Origin: JAWVZU01 sp033722075
Lineage (GTDB): Bacteria > Pseudomonadota > Gammaproteobacteria > Xanthomonadales > SZUA-38
Direction: 5' to 3'
Assembly (NCBI GenBank): GCA_033722075.1
Contig: JAWVZU010000009.1
Coordinates: 1 to 32,671, forward strand
Length of the DNA: 32,671 nt
Shown here: positions 7,706 through 14,217 of the stretch, in pieces
Numbering within the stretch: the stretch's first letter is position 1
How the letters are laid out: every line of letters starts with the position of its first letter
The notes under the pieces: generated by a model
What the model was told of the DNA's origin: nothing
Databases searched by the model: none
Seen by the model: the letters and a program-made list of their open reading frames with translations, nothing else
Made by a program: the position numbers and the translations under genes

Positions 7706-7732
7706 TCAGACGCAGCGGGCCCGGAAAAGGTT
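7706..7732 (-). promoter_or_regulatory. ECF-type promoter, probably autoregulated
   Basis: On the minus strand, AACCTT (7727-7732), a 15-nt spacer and GTCTGA (7706-7711, extended as CGTCTGA). This resembles the ECF/RpoE-type pattern AAC(T)TT-N15/16-GTC(T)(G/A)A and is unlike the sigma-70 promoters elsewhere in the window. The -10 part ends 6 nt before the sigma ATG at 7699. Confidence 0.5.
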
Positions 7733-7768
7733 TAGCTTCGTCGAGTATTCGGGTTGGCTCGTGTGAGT

Positions 7769-8695
7769 TCAGGCAACGGGTTGCGGGCCGGTTGCGCCGG
7801 CAAGGATGTCGCGGGCCGCGAGAACCGTCGCCTCGTGGATGTCGACGATGTCGGAAACCTGCGGCGCATAGCCGCCGGCCATGCTCACGGCAACGGGGCA
7901 GCCAAGCCGCCGCACGGTTTCGAAGACGTGTCGATCCCGCGCTGCCAGCCCGGCCTTCGAGAGCGCCAGGCGCCCATAGCGATCCTCGTGAAAGGGATCG
8001 GCCCCGGCAAGGTAGAAGACGAAATCCGGCTGGTGACGGGAAACGGCCACAGCCAAGTGGTTCTTCAGCGCTGCAAGGTAGGCCGCATCGCCGGTCGCGT
8101 CCGCAAGAGCGACGTCCAGATCGCTGACCTTCTTGCGCGCGGGATAATTGCCGGCGCCGTGGATCGAGAAGGTGAAGATCCGCGGCTCGTCCCGGCACAA
8201 CTCGGCGGTACCGTCGCCCTGATGGACATCCAGGTCGACGACGAGAATGCGCTCGGCCAACCCCTCCGCCAAGAGCACGTGAGCGGCGACCACCGTGTCG
8301 TTGAAGACGCAGAAACCCCCACCGCTCGCCGCGAAGGCGTGGTGCGTGCCCCCGGCCAGGTTGACCCCGACCCGGTCGACCAGCGCGGAGCGTGCGGCCG
8401 CCAGCGTGGCACCGACGGAGCGCCGGGATCGCTCGACCATCTCGGGTGACCAGGGAAAACCGATCCGACGCTCGATCTCCCGGGGTAGCGTTCCCTCGGT
8501 CAGGTGCCTGAGATAGGCCGCCTCATGGACCCGCAGGAGGGCCTCGTCGTCAATCGGAGCGGGCAAGGCGAAGGCATCCGGCTCGAACCGGCCCGACGCC
8601 ATCAGCCGTTCGCGCAGGAGGCGGTACTTGTCCATGGGGAAACGGTGCCCCTCGGGCAGAGGCAACACGAACGTATCGGAGTAGAAGAGCTTCAC
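7769..8695 (-). CDS. Histone deacetylase family protein (class IV-like)
   Basis: This 308-residue zinc-dependent deacylase of the arginase/HDAC superfamily shows the catalytic landmarks in order: LAGGTHHAF (His pair), the zinc motif DLDVHQGDGTAEL, FSIHGAGNYP, AGADPFHEDRYGRLALS (distal zinc Asp) and AGGY near the C-terminus (catalytic Tyr). The HQ in DVHQGDG, instead of HHGDG, is the variant seen in class IV/HDAC11-like and many bacterial enzymes. Substrates could be acetylated proteins, polyamines or fatty-acylated lysine; the sequence does not decide. It starts at a GTG, lies 34 nt behind PEP carboxykinase on the same strand, and is probably co-transcribed with it. That raises the untested idea that the two share metabolic regulation. 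Confidence 0.92.
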   Translation of the reverse strand: MKLFYSDTFVLPLPEGHRFPMDKYRLLRERLMASGRFEPDAFALPAPIDDEALLRVHEAAYLRHLTEGTLPREIERRIGFPWSPEMVERSRRSVGATLAAARSALVDRVGVNLAGGTHHAFAASGGGFCVFNDTVVAAHVLLAEGLAERILVVDLDVHQGDGTAELCRDEPRIFTFSIHGAGNYPARKKVSDLDVALADATGDAAYLAALKNHLAVAVSRHQPDFVFYLAGADPFHEDRYGRLALSKAGLAARDRHVFETVRRLGCPVAVSMAGGYAPQVSDIVDIHEATVLAARDILAGATGPQPVA

Positions 8696-8729
8696 CGAAG
8701 CGCGGCGCGCCGCAAAGAGGCCGCAGTGC

Positions 8730-10469
8730 TCAGTTCAGTGAATCGGCAACCCGCCGGTGTTCCGCACGAAGCGGCTCGGGCAGCCGGTCACCGTAACCCT
8801 CGAGATACTCCCCGATGGCGGCAAGCTCCCTCCTCCAGCCCGCCGCATCGACGGACAGCAGAGCCGCCAGCGTCGCCTCGGGCAGGTCCAGTCCGGAGGT
8901 GTCCAGGTCCTGCGGCCGCGGCAACTTGCCGATGGGCGTGTCCTCGGCATCCAGTTCGCCGTTGCAGCGCCCGATGATCCACTGCAGCACCCGGAGATTG
9001 TCTCCAAAACCCGGCCACAGGAAGCGCCCCTGCTCGTCCTTGCGGAACCAGTTGACGTGAAAGATCCGGGGCGGTCTGGATGCCCGCTCCGCAAAGGACA
9101 GCCAGTGGCCCCAGTAATCGGCGAAGTTGTATCCGCAGAACGGCTTCATCGCCATGGGATCCCGCCGCACGACACCGACAGCGCCGGTCGCGGCAGCGGT
9201 GGTCTCCGATGCCATGGACGCGCCGAGCAGGACCCCGTGCTTCCAGTCCCTCGCCTCGAACACCAATGGCACCAGTCCGGCCCGGCGACCGCCGAAGATG
9301 ATGGCCGAAATCGGCACGCCCTCGGGCGCTTCGGCCTTGGGCGAGTAGCTCGGGCATTGCCGGATCGACACGGTGAAACGCGAGTTCGGGTGCGCCGCGG
9401 GCGCGTCCTTGCTGACCGGTTTGCCCTTCCAGTCCAGCACCGGTTCGCCGTCGTCCTTGCCTTCCCACCAGGGCTGGTTGTCGGCGGTCACGGCCACGTT
9501 GGTGAAGATTGCATCGTGATCCAGCATGGCCAGCGCGTTCGGATTGGTCTGGCTGCCGGTCCCCGGCGCCACGCCGAAGAAACCCGCCTCCGGATTGATC
9601 GCCCACAGGCGGCCGTCCTCGCCCACATGCATCCAGCAGATGTCGTCACCGACGGTCCACACCTTCCAGCCCGGGAAAGCCTCCGGCGGGATCAGCATGG
9701 CCAGATTGGTCTTGCCACAGGCCGATGGGAACGCGGCGGCCACGTAGTGGGTTTCGCCCTCGGGGCTCTCCAGGCCGACGATCAGCATGTGTTCCGCCAG
9801 CCAGCCCTCCGTTCGCGCCTGGTGGCTGGCGATGCGCAAGGCGTGGCACTTCTTGCCCAGCAACGCATTGCCGCCATAGCCCGAGCCGTAGCTCATGATG
9901 CTGAGCTCTTCCGGGAAATGCATGATGTAGCGCCGGTCGGGATCCAGCTCTCCCACCGAATGCAGCCCCTTCACGAAGGTCCCTTCCCGCTCGATCCGTT
10001 GCAGCGCCGGCTTGCCCATCCGGGTCATCAGCCGCATGTTGGCCACGACGTAGGGGCTGTCGGTGATTTCCACGCCGCAGCGGGCCAACGGCGAATCGAT
10101 GGGTCCCATGCAGTAGGGAATGACGTACATGGTGCGGCCGCGCATGCAGCCCCGGAAGAGGCCTTCGAGCTTGGCGTGCGCCTCGGCCGGGTCCATCCAG
10201 TTGTTGTTGGGACCGGCATCGGCCTCGTTCCGGGTGCACACAAAGGTGAGGTGTTCGACGCGGGCGACGTCCTGCGGGTCCGAGCGGTGCAGGTAGCAGT
10301 TGGGGTGCGTTTCCGGATTCAGCTCGAGGAGATCACCGCTGGCGAGCATCGCTTCGACCAGGGCCTCGTTTTCGGCATCCGAGCCGTCACACCAGTGGAC
10401 CTGTTCGGGTTGGGTCAGTGCCGAGATTTCATTGACCCAGTCGGCCAACGCCTGATTGCTAGTTCCCAT
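8730..10469 (-). CDS. pckG: Phosphoenolpyruvate carboxykinase (GTP)
   Basis: It catalyses oxaloacetate + GTP to phosphoenolpyruvate + CO2 + GDP, the first committed step of gluconeogenesis, in the cytoplasm. About 579 residues is normal for the GTP-dependent family. Clear motifs are the P-loop AAFPSACGKTNLAML, the metal site VGDDICWMH, NPEAGFFGVAPGTG, and the guanine-binding/PEP region RAGLVPLVFEARDWKHG followed by KPFCGYNFADYWGHW. The ATP-dependent enzyme is unrelated in these segments. I chose the ATG at 10469 (MGTSNQALADW) because an AAAGGT sequence lies about 10 nt upstream; a GTG at 10487 has no ribosome-binding site. A normal sigma-70 promoter lies at 10508-10536. The histone-deacetylase-like gene follows 34 nt downstream. 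Confidence 0.97.
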   Translation of the reverse strand: MGTSNQALADWVNEISALTQPEQVHWCDGSDAENEALVEAMLASGDLLELNPETHPNCYLHRSDPQDVARVEHLTFVCTRNEADAGPNNNWMDPAEAHAKLEGLFRGCMRGRTMYVIPYCMGPIDSPLARCGVEITDSPYVVANMRLMTRMGKPALQRIEREGTFVKGLHSVGELDPDRRYIMHFPEELSIMSYGSGYGGNALLGKKCHALRIASHQARTEGWLAEHMLIVGLESPEGETHYVAAAFPSACGKTNLAMLIPPEAFPGWKVWTVGDDICWMHVGEDGRLWAINPEAGFFGVAPGTGSQTNPNALAMLDHDAIFTNVAVTADNQPWWEGKDDGEPVLDWKGKPVSKDAPAAHPNSRFTVSIRQCPSYSPKAEAPEGVPISAIIFGGRRAGLVPLVFEARDWKHGVLLGASMASETTAAATGAVGVVRRDPMAMKPFCGYNFADYWGHWLSFAERASRPPRIFHVNWFRKDEQGRFLWPGFGDNLRVLQWIIGRCNGELDAEDTPIGKLPRPQDLDTSGLDLPEATLAALLSVDAAGWRRELAAIGEYLEGYGDRLPEPLRAEHRRVADSLN

Positions 10470-10507
10470 GGTCCGCTGACCTTTCACCGTGTGCTGAAAG
10501 GCCGGGC

Positions 10508-10536
10508 ACCATAACGGTTAATGAATACGATTGCAA
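10508..10536 (-). promoter_or_regulatory. Promoter of the PEP carboxykinase gene
   Basis: On the minus strand, -35 TTGCAA (10531-10536), 17-nt spacer, -10 TATGGT (10508-10513). This leaves a leader of roughly 30 nt before the ATG at 10469, in contrast to the leaderless arrangement elsewhere. Confidence 0.5.
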
Positions 10537-10572
10537 TGACGTGAAAAAGGGTTGCCACGAAGATCGACGACG

Positions 10573-11463
10573 CTAGTTCACAAGCCCCGCCAGGACCAGC
10601 AGCGCCACGACCGTAAGCCAGGCCATGAGCGCACGCCAGACCAGGTTCATGGCGCGGGCAACATCGCCCCGGGCATCCGTGTAGTCATGCCCAAACGCCG
10701 CGTCGCTGTCGTTGTCGTCCACCACCGTGCGGTAACCGACCTCCGGAAGGAACTCGTAATCCCACGCAAGCGCGGACCGATGTTCCTCCTCGAAGTGCTT
10801 GCGCCACGCGCCGACCACCGCATCGAAATTGCCGACCACGGCAAGCGAAAGCGTGGCCAGTGCAGCGGGAATCAGGTCCAGGATGGCGGCCATGCCCTTG
10901 AGGAGACGCGCCTGGGCCGAAGTGAGACGCGAACGATTGTCCGACTCGCAAAGGAGCACATGCGGCAGGCGAAACAGCAGGGCGCCCGCCGCGCCCGCGA
11001 CGAGGAACCAGAACAGAACCCCGAACCACCGGACCAGCCCCTGGTAGAACACGCCCTTGATGGTCTGCTCGCGACGCGAGACAGGGGCGGGCTTTCGGTA
11101 TGAGGCGATCAGCGGGGCCGCGGCCTTACAGGCTGCTTCCGCGTCCTCACAGTGTTCCAGGAAGTACCGGACATCCTCGTCCAGGTCGCGCGATCCCCAG
11201 GCCAGCAGCAGCATGGCGAGTGAGAACAGGAACCACGGCCAGGCGGCATCCAGCTGCACGAGGACGAACTGAAGCCAGGCGACGACGCCCACCGCAGCGC
11301 CGATCAGAACCAGGAGGCTCGTCCGGGTCCGGCTCCCGAAGCGCTCCATGAGCGAAAAGCCCGCGTCTGCTACCGCGCCGAAAATCTGCAGACGGAGTTT
11401 TGGCCAGACCGGACTGAACAGGTGGATCAGCACCAGCACCAGGGCCACGATCAGCAGACTCAC
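10573..11463 (-). CDS. ampE: AmpE-like inner-membrane protein
   Basis: This ~296-residue membrane protein resembles AmpE, the regulatory signalling modulator related to CobD. Hydrophobic segments lie at the N-terminus (SLLIVALVLVLIHLF), around residues 45-85 (SLLVLIGAAVGVVAWLQFVL, AWPWFLFSLAMLLLAWG), in the family-typical FWFLVAGAAGALLFRL, in AALATLSLAVVGNF, and at the C-terminus (MAWLTVVALLVLAGL). The segment FYQGLVRWFGVLFWFLVAGAAGALLFRLP is the best match to AmpE. AmpE was first described beside AmpD in beta-lactamase induction, but its own biochemical role is unclear, and there is no ampD here. The start is the GTG at 11461-11463, which overlaps the nudC stop as GTGA and has GGAGG 8 nt upstream. 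Confidence 0.78.
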   Translation of the reverse strand: MSLLIVALVLVLIHLFSPVWPKLRLQIFGAVADAGFSLMERFGSRTRTSLLVLIGAAVGVVAWLQFVLVQLDAAWPWFLFSLAMLLLAWGSRDLDEDVRYFLEHCEDAEAACKAAAPLIASYRKPAPVSRREQTIKGVFYQGLVRWFGVLFWFLVAGAAGALLFRLPHVLLCESDNRSRLTSAQARLLKGMAAILDLIPAALATLSLAVVGNFDAVVGAWRKHFEEEHRSALAWDYEFLPEVGYRTVVDDNDSDAAFGHDYTDARGDVARAMNLVWRALMAWLTVVALLVLAGLVN

Positions 11464-12404
11464 GAGGAGGCCCTCCAGGCCGACCCGCCGCACCACTCGC
11501 GAGAATCGACACCCTGCTCAGCCAGCCAGTCGTCGATCAGATAGCGGGAGATGCTCAGGCCGGGCGGCAGCATCAGCTCGCCCGCCCTCACGCGCTGTTC
11601 CAGGTCCGAGGAAGAGATGAAGAATGCGTCCTCGAGCTCATCGCCCAGGTGCACCGCCGAACCATCGGCGACGGCCCGAAATCCGACCATCAGGGACGAG
11701 GGAAACGGCCAGGGCTGGGAACCGCGGTAGTCGACCTCGGTGACCCGGATACCGGATTCCTCAAGGACCTCCCGCTCGACGGCGGCCTCGAAGGTCTCCC
11801 CGGGTTCGACGAAGCCCGCCAGAACGGAGTAGCGCCCGGCCGGCCAGGTCGGCTGGCGCCCGAGCAGGCAGCAGTTTCCATGCGTGACGGCAACTATGAT
11901 CGCCGGGTCGATCCGCGGAAAGTGCTCGCGACCGCACGATGCGCAGCGCCGGCGAAATCCGCCCTGATCCACCCGGGTCGGGGCGCCGCAGGCTCCGCAG
12001 AAGCGATGATTGCGCTGCCACAGGTCCATGGCGCGGGCGTAGGCGCCGATTCCCGCACTGTCCCGGTCAACCAGCGATGCCACGGTTCGCAAGCCGCGCA
12101 GCTCGATGCATTGTTCCGCGCACAGCGTTCGGGCAGCGCTTTCCTCGACGCTGACCGCAAAGTGGGGAATGTCATCGTACAGGCCGAGGAACAGCGAGTA
12201 GTCGAAATCACAGCGGATCGTTCCCCGGGTCAGCCAGGCCAGCTCCGCCCGGTCGCCGGGCCGAAGCGCAACCCGCCCCTCGCTCATCGGCAGGATACGG
12301 GCGTTGGCCGCCTCGAACTGGCTTCTCAACCAGCCCTCGTCAGTGCGACGTTCGGCAGCGCGGTCGAGGCGGGCGGCGTGAAAATAGCGGCGCCGTGCTA
12401 CCAC
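11460..12404 (-). CDS. nudC: NAD(+) diphosphatase (Nudix hydrolase NudC)
   Basis: This 314-residue hydrolase cleaves NADH or NAD+ to NMN(H) and AMP and can remove NAD caps from RNA. It shows the three diagnostic parts of the family: a four-cysteine zinc ribbon (CGACGAPTRVDQGG...CASCG, about residues 137-158), the Nudix box GFVEPGETFEAAVEREVLEESG (about 196-217) with all catalytic glutamates, and the NADH-pyrophosphatase tag SQPWPFPSS just after it. The gene begins with a GTG only 3 nt after the erpA stop and ends with a 4-nt overlap into ampE, so the three are one transcription unit. The N-terminal ~100 residues are divergent, as is usual in this family. Confidence 0.95.
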   Translation of the reverse strand: MVARRRYFHAARLDRAAERRTDEGWLRSQFEAANARILPMSEGRVALRPGDRAELAWLTRGTIRCDFDYSLFLGLYDDIPHFAVSVEESAARTLCAEQCIELRGLRTVASLVDRDSAGIGAYARAMDLWQRNHRFCGACGAPTRVDQGGFRRRCASCGREHFPRIDPAIIVAVTHGNCCLLGRQPTWPAGRYSVLAGFVEPGETFEAAVEREVLEESGIRVTEVDYRGSQPWPFPSSLMVGFRAVADGSAVHLGDELEDAFFISSSDLEQRVRAGELMLPPGLSISRYLIDDWLAEQGVDSREWCGGSAWRASS

Positions 12405-12407
12405 CGA

Positions 12408-12743
12408 TCACACCGAGAAGGAGGAGCCGCACCCGCAGGTCGTCGAAGCATTGGGATTGCGGATCACGAACTGGGCGCCCTGGAGGCTCTCCGCATAATC
12501 GACTTCGGCACCCATCAGGTACTGGATGCTCAGCGGATCGACCAGCAGGGTGACGCCGTTCCGCTCGACGACATGATCGCCGTCGTCCATTTCTTCGTCG
12601 AAGGTGAAGCCATACTGGAAACCGGCGCAACCACCACCGGTGATGTAGACCCGCAGCTTCAGCTCCGGATTCTCCTCCTCCAGGATCAGCTCGCGCACCT
12701 TGCTCGCAGCAGCCTCGGAGAGATTGACGCCAGTATCGCTCAT
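12408..12743 (-). CDS. erpA: Iron-sulfur cluster insertion protein ErpA
   Basis: This 111-residue A-type carrier receives [Fe-S] clusters and passes them to targets such as IspG/IspH and respiratory enzymes. The three cluster cysteines are present: Cys39 in GGGCAGFQYGF, and Cys103 and Cys105 in TCGCGSSF near the C-terminus. The extended ESLQGAQFVIRNPNASTTCGCGSS end is typical of ErpA. A Shine-Dalgarno-like AAGGGAA precedes the ATG. It lies 19 nt behind the bactofilin gene and 3 nt ahead of nudC. Bactofilin next to erpA is a known neighbourhood in gammaproteobacteria, as far as I recall. Confidence 0.96.
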   Translation of the reverse strand: MSDTGVNLSEAAASKVRELILEEENPELKLRVYITGGGCAGFQYGFTFDEEMDDGDHVVERNGVTLLVDPLSIQYLMGAEVDYAESLQGAQFVIRNPNASTTCGCGSSFSV

Positions 12744-12762
12744 GGATTCATTTCCCTTGTGC

Positions 12763-13191
12763 TCAACTCCCGGAACCGGATGACGTTTCCTTGTCCTTCG
12801 TGGACCGGAAATCCGAACGGGGTGCTGATGGATTGGACTCGTAGGCGAGGTTTCCGTTCACCTGGGCGCCGAGGGCCATGCGGATGGAGCCGTATTTGAT
12901 GTTGCCGCCGACCCGGCCGTTTTCGCGCAGTTCCAGCCGGTTGGACGCGGTGATGTCCCCATCGACCTGCCCGTCGACGATCACTTCGGGCACGTCGATC
13001 TCGCCCTTCACCCGGCCCTGCTCGCTGATCACCAGCAGACCGCTCCCGTCGGCAACCACGCTGCCCTCGACCTCGCCGTCGATGTGCAACCCACCCTTGA
13101 AGCGGATATCACCTTCGAAGCGCGTATTGCTCCCGATCAGGGTGTCGATGTTCGGATCACCCATCTCGTCTTTCTGATTGAACATCGCCAT
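12763..13191 (-). CDS. Bactofilin (polymer-forming cytoskeletal protein)
   Basis: This 142-residue protein has a short disordered N-terminus (MAMFNQKDEMGDPNIDTLIGS), a central right-handed beta-helix (about residues 20-115) made of short repeats such as FEGDIRFKGGLHIDGEVEGSV, VKGEIDVPEVIVDGQVDGDI and ENGRVGGNIKYGSIRM, and a charged, serine-rich tail. Bactofilins polymerise without nucleotide and position cell-wall or polarity factors. The start at 13191 has a strong Shine-Dalgarno (GAGGAGAG). The same reading frame is open far upstream, to 13983, but that part lies over the DUF6776 gene in another frame and has no protein-like character. It is the second full gene of the DUF6776-bactofilin-erpA-nudC-ampE operon, 17 nt behind DUF6776. 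Confidence 0.94.
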   Translation of the reverse strand: MAMFNQKDEMGDPNIDTLIGSNTRFEGDIRFKGGLHIDGEVEGSVVADGSGLLVISEQGRVKGEIDVPEVIVDGQVDGDITASNRLELRENGRVGGNIKYGSIRMALGAQVNGNLAYESNPSAPRSDFRSTKDKETSSGSGS

Positions 13192-13208
13192 CGGTCTCTC
13201 CTCAGTTG

Positions 13209-13940
13209 TCAGCCGGCCTCCGGGACGCTCGCCCCGGTCAGCTGGCGCCAATCGAAATGTCTCGCTACCGGTTCGTCCAGTTCCTCGGTGGTCAGCTGGA
13301 CCACGAGGCTGTCCGGGACAAAACCCTCGGGCACTCTCAGGCTGCCCCGCAACTCCTGGAAATACTTGAACTCGAAGCGCGGTTCGCCCGCCGCCGGCAG
13401 CATCTCCAGGCCGGCGCTGTCGAGCCGAACCATGCTGCCGTCCAGCACGCCTTCCGCCTGGAGTTCGTACTCGCCGGCTACGATCTTCGCCTGATTGAGA
13501 TTCTGACTCAAGGTGAGCTGGTAGCGATAAACGTCCGGGGCATTGGTGGCCGACAGCTGCAGCGCATGTACCGCCAGACCTTTCTGGCTCCCGCCGCTGC
13601 CCAGCAGGCGCCGGTAGAAGGCCACGTCCGACTCCAGGTCGGCGATCCGTTCTTCCCGCGCGGCGACCTGGTCGCGCAAGGCGTCGTTTGCCGCACCGGT
13701 GACCTGGCCGCCGCGCTGGGCAATGGCAAGTTCCTGCTGCAAGCGGGCAATGGTCTCCCCGGCCCGCTCCAGCGCCTGCGCCTGTTCCGCAAAGCGAGGT
13801 GAGGGCTGAACGAGAACCAGCCGGCTGAGCAGAAAGCCCACGGCGGCCCCGGCCAACAGGGCGCCGATGCCGACCCACAGCAGCAATGCCGGGCGACGGG
13901 CGCCGGGGCCGACTACGATGCGGGGCTTGGCCTGGCTCAT
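13209..13940 (-). CDS. DUF6776-type single-pass membrane protein
   Basis: This ~243-residue protein has one N-terminal membrane helix (ALLLWVGIGALLAGAAVGFLLSRLVLV, about residues 20-45). A coiled-coil region follows (about 52-115: AEQAQALERAGETIARLQQELAIA ... LRDQVAAREERIADLESDVAFYRRLLG). The globular C-terminal domain (VHALQLSATNAPDVYRYQLTLSQNL, GSLRVPEGFVPDSLVVQL) matches what I know of DUF6776, a family that often precedes bactofilin genes. The topology resembles a periplasmic anchor or adaptor with the coiled coil outside the membrane. It may connect the bactofilin filament to the envelope, which is inference. The ATG at 13940 has no Shine-Dalgarno and sits 2 nt after the stop of a possible 26-codon leader ORF, so translation may be coupled. 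Confidence 0.85.
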   Translation of the reverse strand: MSQAKPRIVVGPGARRPALLLWVGIGALLAGAAVGFLLSRLVLVQPSPRFAEQAQALERAGETIARLQQELAIAQRGGQVTGAANDALRDQVAAREERIADLESDVAFYRRLLGSGGSQKGLAVHALQLSATNAPDVYRYQLTLSQNLNQAKIVAGEYELQAEGVLDGSMVRLDSAGLEMLPAAGEPRFEFKYFQELRGSLRVPEGFVPDSLVVQLTTEELDEPVARHFDWRQLTGASVPEAG

Positions 13941-13942
13941 GT

Positions 13943-14023
13943 TCAACGCGGGGTCGGGGAATCCATCGTGCTGTTGCCTGCAAATGGGGTTGCCGGGGAT
14001 CGGGTTAAAGTCCCGGGTTTCAT
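13943..14023 (-). CDS. Possible 26-codon leader ORF upstream of DUF6776
   Basis: An ATG at 14021-14023 follows a strong GGGGAGAG Shine-Dalgarno sequence, located just after a plausible promoter. The frame (MKPGTLTRSPATPFAGNSTM..., ending PTPR) stops with TGA 2 nt before the ATG of the DUF6776 gene, which itself has no Shine-Dalgarno. The peptide has no recognisable features, so its value may lie in translational coupling. Independent evidence of expression is lacking. Confidence 0.35.
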   Translation of the reverse strand: MKPGTLTRSPATPFAGNSTMDSPTPR

Positions 14024-14042
14024 TTCGTGGCTCTCCCCGGTT

Positions 14043-14071
14043 CTTGTATCATTGCACGCTCGCGTAACCAA
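14043..14071 (-). promoter_or_regulatory. Promoter of the DUF6776-bactofilin-erpA-nudC-ampE operon
   Basis: On the minus strand, -35 TTGGTT (14066-14071), 17-nt spacer and an extended -10 (TGA-TACAAG, hexamer 14043-14048). The predicted start lies about 14 nt before the leader-ORF ATG and leaves its Shine-Dalgarno intact. Confidence 0.45.
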
Positions 14072-14077
14072 GCGTGC
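14054..14077. repeat. Inverted repeat over the -35/spacer region
   Basis: GCACGCT (14054-14060) and AGCGTGC (14071-14077) form a perfect 7-bp inverted repeat with a 10-nt loop. It covers the -35 element and part of the spacer of the promoter at 14043-14071, a position suited to a repressor-binding site. Confidence 0.4.
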
Positions 14078-14132
14078 GGGACGGATCAGTCCGCGCGAGC
14101 CTGGCCGGTTCATGACGAACCTGAAGTAATGG

Positions 14133-14141
14133 TGATATATT
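14133..14141 (+). promoter_or_regulatory. Possible extended -10 promoter of the FimX-like operon
   Basis: TG-A-TATATT (hexamer 14136-14141) is an extended -10 with no good -35. It would give a leader of about 70 nt before the ATG at 14218. Confidence 0.4.
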
Positions 14142-14217
14142 GCTGATCCCAAACGACTGACCGCCTGGCTGGGGGCAGTCGAATACTGGGTTTCAGCCCA
14201 CGAGGCGACCTCCATAG

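Noticed and set aside
8757..10514. 585-codon open frame on the plus strand opposite PEP carboxykinase
   Set aside because: High GC content keeps the antisense frame open. The product is rich in His, Arg and Gly without motifs, while the minus strand encodes an unmistakable PEP carboxykinase.
13192..13983. N-terminal extension of bactofilin by ~260 codons
   Set aside because: It is the open frame of bactofilin continued over the DUF6776 gene. Its composition is arginine/proline-rich shadow, and a strong Shine-Dalgarno marks 13191 as the start.
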